Assembly: GCF_017939615.1 (NCBI RefSeq)
Contig: NZ_JAGKSR010000001.1
Coordinates: 682,001 to 746,000, forward strand
Reading direction: 5' to 3'
DNA length: 64,000 nucleotides
Source of the DNA: Microbacterium sp. BLY
GTDB taxonomy: Bacteria; Actinomycetota; Actinomycetes; Actinomycetales; Microbacteriaceae
The notes under the pieces were generated by a model. That model was not told the origin of the DNA. It ran no database searches and was given only the letters and a program-made list of their open reading frames with translations. Position numbers and translations under genes: made by a program. Below, piece after piece: positions 1 to 7,343 of this stretch; within the stretch, counting starts at the first letter, position 1, and each line of letters starts with the position of its first letter.

Positions 1-36
1 TGGAGCGGTCGGCCGGGGAGGCGGCACCGCCGAGGG

Positions 37-525
37 CTACGTCCGCAGTGGAAGGAGCCCCGCCGCGGGATCCCCACCGGCGAACGGCAGTCCGACGGTC
101 GTGATCAGCACGACGAGCGTCACGAGTGCCGCCGCGAGCAGAAGGAAGAGGAACGCGAAGATCACGCCGGCGAGCACCCGGTAGCTGCCGGTCTGAGGGG
201 CCTCGGGGGCGACGGACCGCTGCGACCAGTCGTCCGCGGCGGCCGCGGGCTGCGCGCCCTGGAGGATCGCGGGGGTCGGCCGGGAGCGCTCCGAGCGCCG
301 GGTCGGCGGGACCACGTCGGACGCCGTGTCCGCCGGCGCCGCCAGCAGCCCTTCCGGAACCGGGGTCTCCGGCGGCGGGGGCGGGATCACGGCCTCGGCC
401 GGTGGGATCACGGCGTCGGCGGGGGCGATGTCGGGGCCGGTCGCGTCCGGCAGCGCACCCCCGTCGGGCAGCGGCACCCCATCGGGCACTGCGGACTCGT
501 CGTGGTTCGTCCCGCCGTCGCTCAT
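37..525 (-). CDS. Proline-rich single-pass membrane protein, function unknown
   Basis: The 162-residue product has a long disordered N-terminal part (about residues 1-112) rich in Pro, Ala and Asp, including a run of six prolines around residues 47-53. One hydrophobic segment (about 116-146) is followed by a short tail, so the protein is probably anchored with its disordered part on one side of the membrane. The start codon lies one base beyond the stop codon of dcd, so it is expected to be co-transcribed and translationally coupled with dcd. I do not recognise a family and low complexity makes homology calls unreliable. The reading frame is credible because of the TM segment and the tight junction with dcd. 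Confidence 0.6.
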   Translation of the reverse strand: MSDGGTNHDESAVPDGVPLPDGGALPDATGPDIAPADAVIPPAEAVIPPPPPETPVPEGLLAAPADTASDVVPPTRRSERSRPTPAILQGAQPAAAADDWSQRSVAPEAPQTGSYRVLAGVIFAFLFLLLAAALVTLVVLITTVGLPFAGGDPAAGLLPLRT

Positions 526-526
526 G

Positions 527-1132
527 TCAGCCTCCGACGGCTCCGATGTCGGTCACTCCCACGTCGGTGCGGTGGAAGTTTTGGAACGACCGGGACGCCG
601 TCGGACCGCGCTGCCCCTGGTAGCGATTGCCGTAGGGGCCCGAGCCGTACGGATTCTCGGCCGGAGAGGTGAGCCGGAAGAAGCAGAGCTGACCGATCTT
701 CATGCCCGGCCAGAGCTTGATCGGCAGCGTGGCCACGTTCGCGAGTTCCAGCGTCACGTGACCGGAGAAGCCGGGGTCGATGAATCCGGCGGTCGAGTGG
801 GTGATGAGTCCGAGGCGCCCCAGCGACGACTTCCCCTCCAGCCGGGCGGCGATGTCGTCCGGCAGGCTGACCTGCTCGAACGTCGCGCCCAGCGCGAACT
901 CCCCCGGGTGGAGGATGAACGGCTCGTCCGGGTCGACCTCGATCAGTCGCGTCAGCTCCGGCTGGTCGGCCGAGGGATCGATGAACGGGTACTTGTGATT
1001 GTCGAAGAGCCGGAAGTACCGGTCCAGGCGCACATCGATGCTCGACGGCTGGATCATCTCCGGCGCGTGCGGTTCCAGGCCGACGCGGCCGGAGGCGAGT
1101 TCTGCTCTGATGTCGCGATCGCTGAGAAGCAC
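527..1132 (-). CDS. dcd: dCTP deaminase, probably the dUMP-forming type
   Basis: The 201-residue protein deaminates dCTP in pyrimidine deoxynucleotide synthesis. The conserved core [18 protein letters not shown] starts at residue 100, the catalytic glutamate is in TLELAN (about E129), and the C-terminal QGQRGPT nucleotide-closing loop is present. The [11 protein letters not shown] version of the active-site loop resembles the mycobacterial enzyme, which makes dUMP directly, more than the E. coli form, so I favour the bifunctional deaminase/dUTPase type by family knowledge. The GTG start is preceded by TAGGCT (1139-1144) with exactly 6 nt between and no Shine-Dalgarno, which suggests leaderless translation. 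Confidence 0.95.
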   Translation of the reverse strand: MLLSDRDIRAELASGRVGLEPHAPEMIQPSSIDVRLDRYFRLFDNHKYPFIDPSADQPELTRLIEVDPDEPFILHPGEFALGATFEQVSLPDDIAARLEGKSSLGRLGLITHSTAGFIDPGFSGHVTLELANVATLPIKLWPGMKIGQLCFFRLTSPAENPYGSGPYGNRYQGQRGPTASRSFQNFHRTDVGVTDIGAVGG

Positions 1133-1138
1133 GGCACA

Positions 1139-1144
1139 AGCCTA
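1139..1144 (-). promoter_or_regulatory. -10 box of dcd, leaderless
   Basis: TAGGCT on the minus strand, 6 nt before the GTG start of dcd. A TANNNT hexamer at this distance places the transcription start at or next to the start codon. Confidence 0.6.
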
Positions 1145-1191
1145 GTCATGCGGTCGCCCCGTCGACGCGGCATCTCCGGCCCGTCGCGCCC

Positions 1192-1989
1192 TCAGGGGAG
1201 CGCGGGTCCGGTACCGGGGAGGCTCATCGCGCGCCGCAGCCGGAGCACCGTGCGTCGGAGGGGTTCGACCACGGAGTGCGGCCACCGCTCGTCCGTGCGA
1301 CTCGTGGGCATCGTCACGCTCAGCGCCGCCGCCACGCCGGTCTCCTCCGGCCAGGTGATGGGCATGGCCACGCACCGGCAGCCGTCGATGAACTCCTCGT
1401 CGTCGACGTGGAAGCCGATGTCGCGCCCCTTCGCGATCACGGTGAGGATCTCGTCGGGATCGGTGATGGTCCGGCTCGTGAGGCGCGGAATGGCCACCTG
1501 GCGCAGGCGTCGCGAGATGTCGGCGTCGTCGAGGGTGCTCAGCAGGGCCTTGCCGATGCCGGTCGCATGGGCGTGCAGTCGCATCCCCACGTTGGAGGCG
1601 AGGCGCATCGGGTTGGGCGAGGGGCTGATGGCGATGTAGACGTTCTCGACGCCGTCCAGCCGCGCCATCTGCACCGTCTCGCCGATCTCCTCGGTGAGCG
1701 CCGCCATGAGCGCCGGCCCGGATTCGAGCAGGAGACGGTGCCCGTCGTAGCGCTGGCCGATCTGCCAGGCCTTGAGTCCGAGGGAGTAGCGCTTGCTGGT
1801 CGCGTCGTGGTCGACCCAGCCGGCCGCCTGGAGAGTGCGCAGCAGCCCGTGGGCGCTGGACCGCGGCAGGCCGAGGTCGTCGAGGAGCTCGGGGAAGGTC
1901 TGCGATCCGGTCGCGGCGAGGTGCTCGATGATCTCGAGGGCGCGCCCGGCGGACTTCACCGCCCCCACCGCCTGATCGGTGTCCGTCAT
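1192..1989 (-). CDS. IclR-family regulator, predicted for L-rhamnonate genes
   Basis: The 265-residue protein has the IclR layout: an N-terminal winged helix-turn-helix (about residues 12-70, with the recognition stretch LGLPRSSAHGLLRTLQ) and a C-terminal effector-binding domain containing the HATGIGKALLS motif. It is divergent from the MFS transporter and rhamnonate genes, matching E. coli YfaX beside RhmD, so it is inferred to control that cluster. I start it at ATG 1989, preceded by CAGGGGG, in preference to an in-frame GTG at 2019 that has no ribosome binding site. The intergenic region holds two inverted repeats that could be operators. Whether it represses or activates cannot be read from sequence. 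Confidence 0.88.
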   Translation of the reverse strand: MTDTDQAVGAVKSAGRALEIIEHLAATGSQTFPELLDDLGLPRSSAHGLLRTLQAAGWVDHDATSKRYSLGLKAWQIGQRYDGHRLLLESGPALMAALTEEIGETVQMARLDGVENVYIAISPSPNPMRLASNVGMRLHAHATGIGKALLSTLDDADISRRLRQVAIPRLTSRTITDPDEILTVIAKGRDIGFHVDDEEFIDGCRCVAMPITWPEETGVAAALSVTMPTSRTDERWPHSVVEPLRRTVLRLRRAMSLPGTGPALP

Positions 1990-2023
1990 GGGTCCCCCTG
2001 CGTGAATTGTGCGCGGCACGAAC

Positions 2024-2034
2024 GTGTGTCACAC
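2024..2034. promoter_or_regulatory. Inverted repeat, candidate IclR operator 1
   Basis: GTGTG-T-CACAC is a perfect 5-bp inverted repeat around one central base, in the divergent region between the IclR gene and the MFS transporter gene. Confidence 0.4.
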
Positions 2035-2063
2035 TATCGCGCGTTCAGGTCTGAGACATCCGA

Positions 2064-2077
2064 TTCACATACGTGAA
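2064..2077. promoter_or_regulatory. Inverted repeat, candidate IclR operator 2
   Basis: TTCAC-N4-GTGAA is a perfect inverted repeat lying 36 bp before the MFS start codon. Size and spacing fit the 14-16 bp palindromes often bound by IclR-type dimers. The assignment is inferred from position. Confidence 0.45.
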
Positions 2078-2112
2078 CGCACTGGATACCCCTCGTCAAT
2101 GGAGATGCCCCG

Positions 2113-3459
2113 ATGTCCACTCAGTCCTCCACGCGGCCGGAACTCGCCGCGATCGTCCGCAAGGTCACGCTCCGGCTGATCCCGATCCTGCTCCTCATGT
2201 ACATCCTCGCGTTCCTCGACCGCGCCAACCTCGGCTTCGCAAAGGCCGCCTGGCAGGCCGACACCGGCATCTCGGATGCCGCCTACGCGCTCGGCGCCGG
2301 CATCTTCTTCCTCGGCTACGCCGTCTTCGAGGTGCCGTCGAACCTCATCATGCGCCGGGTGGGGGCGAAGATCTGGCTCGCCCGCATCATGGTCTCGTGG
2401 GGCATCGTGTCGGCGCTCATGATGTTCGCGACGAACGAGTGGGTCTTCTACATCCTCCGCGTCCTCCTCGGCATCACGGAGGCCGGATTCTTCCCCGGCG
2501 TCATCCTCTTCCTCACGTACTGGATCCCGCTGAAGTTCCGCGCGCGGGTCAACGGCCTCTTCTACTTCGGCGCCCCGCTCGCCTTCATCTTCGGCGGCCC
2601 GCTCTCGGGCATGCTGCTCGACCTCGACGGCAAGGTCGGCATCCACGGCTGGCAGCTGATGTTCCTCGTCACCGGTATCCTCACCGTGCTCATCGGCATC
2701 GTCGCGTTCTTCTACCTCGACAACGGCCCGAAGGACGCGAAGTGGCTGACCGACGCGGAGCGCACGACCCTCGTCGCCGCCCTCGACGACGAGGACAGCG
2801 CCAAGGAGAACCACTCCCCCCGCGGAGCCCTGCGTGCGCTCGGCAACCCGGTCGTGCTCTACTTCGCCGCGATCTATCTGACGATCCAGATGAGCGTCTA
2901 CGGCGTCACCTTCTATCTGCCCACGCAGGTCGCGACGATCGTCGGCAAGCCGGTCGGCCTCGAGGTCGGCCTCCTCACCGCCGTGCCGTGGACGTTCGCG
3001 CTCCTCGTCACCTTCGTCCTGTCGCGCATGGCCGACAGCACCGGGCAGCGACGCCTCATCGCGACGTGTGCGCTGGCCGCCGCCGGCGTGGGCATCATCG
3101 TGTCGGCGATCGTGCAGGAGCCGGTGATCGCCCTCGCGGCCTTGAGCGTCGGCGCGGCCGGCTTCATCTCCGTGCAGCCGGTGTTCTGGACCCTTCCCAC
3201 GTCGTTCCTGCTCGGCGCGGCCGCCGCGAGCGGCATCGCCCTCATCAACTCCCTCGGCAGCCTCGGCGGATTCCTCGCCCCGGTGCTCAAGAACTGGGCG
3301 GACGCGACCTTCGGCGACAGCGCCGGACTCATCGTCCTCGCCGTCATCGCTCTGCTCGGGGCCGTCCTCATCGCCCTCAGCCGCGTCGTGAGCCCCGCGG
3401 TCCGCGAGACCGACGGCGTCGGCCTCGACACGACGAAAACCCCCGCCCGCCAGCGCTGA
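2113..3459 (+). CDS. MFS transporter, anion:cation symporter family; probable L-rhamnonate importer
   Basis: The 448-residue protein has about 12 membrane segments. The opening LDRANLGFAKAAWQAD and the later FEVPSNLIMRRVGAKIW are hallmarks of the ACS family, whose members import sugar acids, tartrate, phthalate and similar organic anions. GGAG lies 7 nt before the ATG. It is the first gene of a five-gene + strand run ending at 6572 and occupies the place of E. coli YfaV, so L-rhamnonate or a related deoxy-sugar acid is the likely substrate. The absence of a rhamnose dehydrogenase or lactonase in the cluster also favours import of the acid rather than the sugar. Confidence 0.88.
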   Translation: MSTQSSTRPELAAIVRKVTLRLIPILLLMYILAFLDRANLGFAKAAWQADTGISDAAYALGAGIFFLGYAVFEVPSNLIMRRVGAKIWLARIMVSWGIVSALMMFATNEWVFYILRVLLGITEAGFFPGVILFLTYWIPLKFRARVNGLFYFGAPLAFIFGGPLSGMLLDLDGKVGIHGWQLMFLVTGILTVLIGIVAFFYLDNGPKDAKWLTDAERTTLVAALDDEDSAKENHSPRGALRALGNPVVLYFAAIYLTIQMSVYGVTFYLPTQVATIVGKPVGLEVGLLTAVPWTFALLVTFVLSRMADSTGQRRLIATCALAAAGVGIIVSAIVQEPVIALAALSVGAAGFISVQPVFWTLPTSFLLGAAAASGIALINSLGSLGGFLAPVLKNWADATFGDSAGLIVLAVIALLGAVLIALSRVVSPAVRETDGVGLDTTKTPARQR

Positions 3460-3486
3460 CCGCCGTCGGCAGAACAGGAGACACGC

Positions 3487-4524
3487 ATGCGCGAGCTCGT
3501 CCTCACCGAGATCGGACGCCTCGACGTCCGTGAGGCCCCGATCCCCCGCCCCGGACCCGACGAGGTGCTCATCCGGGTCGCCGCGACCGGGATCTGCGGT
3601 TCCGACGTCCACGGCTACACCGGCGAGAACGGCCGGCGATTCCCCGGGCAGGTGATGGGCCACGAGTCGAGCGGAGTGATCGCCGCCGTCGGCGACGACG
3701 TCGACGGGTTCACCGAGGGCACGCCCGTGACCTTCAACCCCGTCGTCGTGCCCGCGGAGGACGCGGCGGCCTTCGCGGGTCGCGAGCAGCACCACCCGGG
3801 CAAGCACGTCATCGGGGTGGCGAAGGAGATCCCGGCCGCGTTCGCCGACTACGTCGTCGTCCCGGCCCGGAACGTGGTGCCGCTGCCCGCGGACCTGCCG
3901 ATCGAGCTCGGCGCACTGATCGAGCCCCTCGCCGTCGCCGTGCATGCCGTGCGGCGACTGCCCGCCGACCGTCTCGGCCGGGTGCTCGTGATCGGCGGCG
4001 GACCGATCGGCCAGTCCGTCGTGATCGCGCTGCGAGACGCGGGAGCCGGCTCGATCATCGTCAGCGAGATGGACGCCGCCCGGCGCGAGCTCGTGGAGCG
4101 GCTCGGCGCGGAGACCATCGACCCCGCCGCCGGCCCGGTGGCCGAGCAGCTCGCCGACCGCGGCGGCCTCGCCGATGCGGCGGTCGACGCCGTCGGCCTC
4201 ACCCCCACCGTCCGCGACGCGCTGCGCAGCACCACCCTCGGCGCCCCGATCTGCCTGGTCGGCATGGGCGCTCCGCAGGTGACTCTCGACGCCTTCCTCG
4301 TGAGCACCGAGGAGCGATCGCTCATCGGCAGCTTCACGTACGGCTCCGACGACTTCACCGACGCCGCCGCGATCATCGGCGCGGAGCCGGACGTGTACCG
4401 GGCGCTCATCAGCCGCGAGATCGACGTCGCCGACGCGGACTCCGCCTTCTCCGCCCTCGCAGCGGGAGACGGCACCCCGGGCAAGGTCCTTGTCCGATTC
4501 GACCGAGAGGAACAGGAACGATGA
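3487..4524 (+). CDS. Zinc-type MDR dehydrogenase; candidate 2-keto-3-deoxy-L-rhamnonate 4-dehydrogenase
   Basis: The 345-residue medium-chain dehydrogenase has an N-terminal GroES-like domain with the catalytic-zinc ligands in GICGSDVH and GHE, and a Rossmann domain with VIGGGPIGQ. The lobe that normally holds four structural-zinc cysteines is present but has lost all of them (region [15 protein letters not shown], about residues 97-111). It sits between the transporter and L-rhamnonate dehydratase, and its last 4 bp overlap the dehydratase start (ATGA). Because a diketo-acid hydrolase follows, oxidation of the 4-hydroxyl of 2-keto-3-deoxy-L-rhamnonate is the step the pathway needs. The substrate is inferred, and another hydroxy-acid or sugar dehydrogenase role is possible. 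Confidence 0.8.
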   Translation: MRELVLTEIGRLDVREAPIPRPGPDEVLIRVAATGICGSDVHGYTGENGRRFPGQVMGHESSGVIAAVGDDVDGFTEGTPVTFNPVVVPAEDAAAFAGREQHHPGKHVIGVAKEIPAAFADYVVVPARNVVPLPADLPIELGALIEPLAVAVHAVRRLPADRLGRVLVIGGGPIGQSVVIALRDAGAGSIIVSEMDAARRELVERLGAETIDPAAGPVAEQLADRGGLADAAVDAVGLTPTVRDALRSTTLGAPICLVGMGAPQVTLDAFLVSTEERSLIGSFTYGSDDFTDAAAIIGAEPDVYRALISREIDVADADSAFSALAAGDGTPGKVLVRFDREEQER

Positions 4525-5699
4525 CCGGCACTCCCACCATCCGCGAGGTCCGCGCGTACACCGTGCGCGGCGGCGGGGCCGACTATCACGACCAGGGCGC
4601 CGACCACTGGATCGACGACCACATCGCCACCCCGATGAGCGTCTACCCGGAGTTCCGGCAGTCGCGGCAGAGCTTCGGGCTCAACGTGCTGGGCACGCTC
4701 GTCGTCGAGATCGAGGCCAGCGACGGGACGGTCGGCTTCTCGGTCACGACGGCGGGCGAGATCGGCGCGTTCATCGTCGAGAAGCACCTGGCGCGGTTCC
4801 TCGAAGGCCGGAAGATCACCGACATCGAGCGCATCTGGGATCAGATGTACAAGTCGACCCTCTACTACGGCCGCCGCGGCGTCGTCCTCAACGCGATCAG
4901 CGGCGTCGACCTCGCCCTCTACGACCTGCTCGGTCGGGTGCGGCAGGTGCCGGTGTTCGAGCTGCTCGGCGGGCCGGTGCGCGACGAGCTGCAGTTCTAC
5001 GCCACCGGGGCACGCCCCGACCGCGCGAAGGAGCTCGGCTTCATCGGCGGGAAGATGCCGCTGCACCACGGACCGGCCGAGGGCGAAGAGGGGCTGCGCA
5101 AGAACATCGCCCTCCTCGCGGACATGCGCGAGAAGGTCGGCGACGACTTCTGGCTCATGTACGACTGCTGGATGTCGCTCGACGTCGAGTACGCGACGCG
5201 TCTCGCCCACGCCGCCGCCGACTACGGCCTCAAGTGGATCGAGGAAGCGCTCATCCCCGACGACTACTGGGGCTATGCGGAGCTGCGCAAGCGCGCCCCC
5301 TCGTCGATGCTCATCACGACCGGCGAGCACGAGGCCACCCGGTGGGGATTCCGGCAGCTGCTGGAGACCGGGGTGGACCTGATCCAGCCCGATGTGGGCT
5401 GGTGCGGCGGCATCACCGAGCTGCTGAAGATCTCGGCCCTGGCCGATGCCCACGGCACGATGGTCGTGCCCCACGGGTCGTCCGTGTACTCGTACCACTT
5501 CGTCGTCACGCGCACGAACAGCCCGTTCGCGGAGTTCCTCATGATGCACCCGACCGCGGAGGAGATCGTGCCGATGTTCTCGCCGATGCTGGTCGGCGAA
5601 CCCGTGCCGGTGAACGGCCGCCTCCGCGTGCCGGAGACCCCCGGCTTCGGCGTCGAACTCTCCGACGCGATCGAGAAGCACCGCCCGTACACCCACTGA
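4521..5699 (+). CDS. rhmD: L-rhamnonate dehydratase (enolase superfamily)
   Basis: The 392-residue protein converts L-rhamnonate to 2-keto-3-deoxy-L-rhamnonate. It matches E. coli RhmD closely from memory, including the 20s loop [29 protein letters not shown] and QPDVGWCGG. Enolase-superfamily magnesium ligands are expected at D215 (in MYDCWM), E241 (in WIEEAL) and E269 (in TTGEHEA), with the general base at H318 in VVPHGSS. Length is normal for the family. The start overlaps the MDR dehydrogenase stop by 4 bp, implying translational coupling. This gene fixes the substrate of the whole cluster. Confidence 0.95.
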   Translation: MTGTPTIREVRAYTVRGGGADYHDQGADHWIDDHIATPMSVYPEFRQSRQSFGLNVLGTLVVEIEASDGTVGFSVTTAGEIGAFIVEKHLARFLEGRKITDIERIWDQMYKSTLYYGRRGVVLNAISGVDLALYDLLGRVRQVPVFELLGGPVRDELQFYATGARPDRAKELGFIGGKMPLHHGPAEGEEGLRKNIALLADMREKVGDDFWLMYDCWMSLDVEYATRLAHAAADYGLKWIEEALIPDDYWGYAELRKRAPSSMLITTGEHEATRWGFRQLLETGVDLIQPDVGWCGGITELLKISALADAHGTMVVPHGSSVYSYHFVVTRTNSPFAEFLMMHPTAEEIVPMFSPMLVGEPVPVNGRLRVPETPGFGVELSDAIEKHRPYTH

Positions 5700-5717
5700 C
5701 CCTGGAGACACGACCCC

Positions 5718-6572
5718 ATGGAATTCCTTCGCCTCGGCGCGCCCGGCGCCGAACGCCCCGCGGTGCGCCACGACGACCGCACCTACGACCTGACCGGCCT
5801 CACCGCCGACATCGACGGCGCGTTCCTCGCGCGTGACGGCATCGCTCGCACGCGCGAGGCCCTCGCGGCCGGATCGCTGCCGCTGCTCGACGGCGCCGAG
5901 GCGCTGCGGGTCGGGGCCCCCATCGCCCGGCCGATGGCCGTGCTGTGCATCGGACAGAACTACGCCGCCCACGCGGCCGAATCCGGTGACGCCCCGCCGT
6001 CCGTGCCGATCCTGTTCCACAAGCACCCGAACACCATCGTCGGGCCCTTCGACGACGTGCTCATCCCCCCGGGCGCCGAGAAGGTCGACTGGGAGGTGGA
6101 GCTCGGGGTCGTGATCGGCAGCCGCGCGCGCTACCTCGCCAGCCCGGAAGAGGCGCTGGCGCACATCGCCGGGTACGTCGTGTCGCACGATGTGTCCGAG
6201 CGGGCGTACCAGGTCGAGCACTCCGGCGGACAGTGGTCGAAGGGCAAGAACGCCGAGACGTTCAACCCCCTCGGTCCGGCGCTCATCCCGGCCGACGAGG
6301 TCGACCCGCAGGCTCTGCACCTCTGGTCCCGCGTCAACGGGGAGCCGCGGCAGGACTCGAACACCGCCGACATGATCTTCACCGTCGCGCAGATCGTCCA
6401 CCACCTGTCGCAGTACCTGGTGCTCGAACCCGGAGACCTCATCAACACCGGCACCCCGCAGGGCGTCGCGCTCTCCGGTCGCTTCCCGTACCTGCGGGCG
6501 GGCGACGTCGTGGAGCTCGGCATCGAGGGGCTCGGCACCCAGCGCCAGCGCCTCGTCGACGCGCGCCCCTGA
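5718..6572 (+). CDS. Fumarylacetoacetase-family hydrolase; probable 2,4-diketo-3-deoxy-L-rhamnonate hydrolase
   Basis: The 284-residue protein has the FAH fold: a variable N-terminal region and a catalytic domain from about residue 70. Metal ligands are visible as E126 and E128 in DWEVELG and D158 in VVSHDVS, and INTGTPQGV is the conserved C-terminal loop. As the last gene after rhmD and an oxidoreductase, it fits the hydrolytic diketo route in which 2,4-diketo-3-deoxy-L-rhamnonate is split to pyruvate and lactate. GGAG lies 10 nt before the ATG, 18 bp after rhmD. Other acylpyruvate hydrolase activities cannot be excluded from sequence. Confidence 0.88.
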   Translation: MEFLRLGAPGAERPAVRHDDRTYDLTGLTADIDGAFLARDGIARTREALAAGSLPLLDGAEALRVGAPIARPMAVLCIGQNYAAHAAESGDAPPSVPILFHKHPNTIVGPFDDVLIPPGAEKVDWEVELGVVIGSRARYLASPEEALAHIAGYVVSHDVSERAYQVEHSGGQWSKGKNAETFNPLGPALIPADEVDPQALHLWSRVNGEPRQDSNTADMIFTVAQIVHHLSQYLVLEPGDLINTGTPQGVALSGRFPYLRAGDVVELGIEGLGTQRQRLVDARP

Positions 6573-6588
6573 GGCACGCTTTGGTCAA

Positions 6589-6631
6589 CGCCCGGGAGAC
6601 AGGTAGGCTTTCCTTCACCTGCTCTCGGGCG
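6589..6631 (+). terminator. Stem-loop after the rhamnonate operon
   Basis: CGCCCGGGAGACAGGT and ACCTGCTCTCGGGCG form a long imperfect stem around a 12-nt loop between the hydrolase gene and tRNA-Gly. There is no T run, so termination is likely but unproven. Confidence 0.45.
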
Positions 6632-6636
6632 GGTTC

Positions 6637-6710
6637 GGGGCTGTAGTTCAATGGTAGAACTTCTGCTTCCCAAGCAGACAGCGCGGGTTCGATTCCCGTC
6701 AGCCCCTCCA
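6637..6710 (+). tRNA. tRNA-Gly (anticodon CCC)
   Basis: A full cloverleaf can be drawn. The acceptor stem pairs GGGGCTG (6637-6643) with CAGCCCC (6700-6706). The anticodon stem TCTGC/GCAGA encloses the loop TTCCCAA with anticodon CCC at 6669-6671, and the T-arm contains GGGTTCGATTCCC. CCA is encoded at 6708-6710. It reads GGG glycine codons. I see no repeat of its 3' end in the window that would mark an integration site. Confidence 0.96.
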
Positions 6711-6720
6711 CTGAGCACAA

Positions 6721-6740
6721 CGCGATCATCGCGGGTTTTT
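6721..6740 (+). terminator. Terminator of tRNA-Gly
   Basis: CGCGA-TCA-TCGCG is a perfect 5-bp hairpin followed by GG and five T residues, 10 nt after the tRNA CCA end. Confidence 0.7.
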
Positions 6741-6826
6741 CGGGCCGCTGCCGTGGTTCGACCAAGGTCAGGTGCAGACGCGCCCGTAGCTCCACGCATC
6801 GGCCAGGCAGGCGACGTCCCTTCGTG

Positions 6827-7267
6827 CTAGTCCGCGAGCGCGCGGTCCTGCACGGGACGACGGCCGATGCGGTCGGCGACCGCGCGCACCTCGTCGTCGG
6901 TGTAGGCGCCGCGGGTGCCCGAGATCGACATGCCGGCCGCAGCGGCGAGCATCTTCAGCGGATACGGCTGCGGGGCGATGAACTCCCGGCCGTAAGCGAT
7001 GAGCATGCGCATCCGGTCCTCCGCCTCACGCATCTCCGTGCGAGCTCGGTCGATCTCGTTGACGAGGATGTCTCCGTGCGGTTCGGCACCCCCGGCGTCG
7101 GCCACGCGGAGGAACCGCTCGAAGATCTCGCGCTGACGCACGACCTCCTCCCGCACCGCTTCCCTCGATGCCCGCGTCGGCTCGTCGGCGCCGGCCGGAG
7201 CGGACTCCGGGATCGGCAGGACGATGTCGAGGATGTCGTCGATTCTGTCTCTCTTCATCTTTTCCAT
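6827..7267 (-). CDS. Small protein with a C-terminal HTH-like segment, function unknown
   Basis: The 146-residue product is mostly charged helix. The middle (about residues 45-90) is compatible with a short coiled coil. The stretch PLKMLAAAAGMSISGTRGAY followed by a DDEVRAVADRIGR helix (about 104-140) resembles the recognition helices of small actinobacterial HTH proteins. I do not recognise a named family. The ATG at 7267 is favoured because TAGAAT lies 6 nt before it, with two tandem 19-bp repeats covering the -35 region. That arrangement suggests autoregulation by the encoded protein, which is an inference. An ATG three codons in (7258) is the alternative start. Confidence 0.65.
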   Translation of the reverse strand: MEKMKRDRIDDILDIVLPIPESAPAGADEPTRASREAVREEVVRQREIFERFLRVADAGGAEPHGDILVNEIDRARTEMREAEDRMRMLIAYGREFIAPQPYPLKMLAAAAGMSISGTRGAYTDDEVRAVADRIGRRPVQDRALAD

Positions 7268-7273
7268 GCGTTC

Positions 7274-7303
7274 ATTCTACGCAATACGTTTCAGTGAGCG
7301 CAA
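7274..7303 (-). promoter_or_regulatory. Promoter of the 6827-7267 gene
   Basis: TTGCGC (7298-7303), an 18-nt spacer and TAGAAT (7274-7279) lie on the minus strand. The -10 is 6 nt from ATG 7267, so the transcript is probably leaderless. Confidence 0.5.
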
Positions 7304-7317
7304 TCTGTTTCAGTGAG
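7280..7317. repeat. Two tandem 19-bp direct repeats, candidate operator
   Basis: On the minus strand, CTCACTGAAACAGATTGCG (7299-7317) is followed without a gap by CTCACTGAAACGTATTGCG (7280-7298). The copies agree at 17 of 19 positions and cover the -35 and spacer of the promoter for the HTH-like gene. Confidence 0.65.
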
Positions 7318-7343
7318 TGGAGCGCGGAGCAGGCCTCGGCAGG

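Noticed and set aside
1990..2019. Longer start (GTG 2019) for the IclR regulator
   Set aside because: It has no ribosome binding site and would run through the divergent regulatory region, while ATG 1989 has CAGGGGG at good spacing.
2065..6404. Long minus-strand open frames across the rhamnonate cluster
   Set aside because: They mirror the codon pattern of real genes on the plus strand, have no recognisable motifs and no plausible start region.
6637..6710. tRNA-Gly as an integration site for a mobile element
   Set aside because: No integrase and no duplicated tRNA 3' end is seen in the window; flanking genes look like ordinary chromosome.
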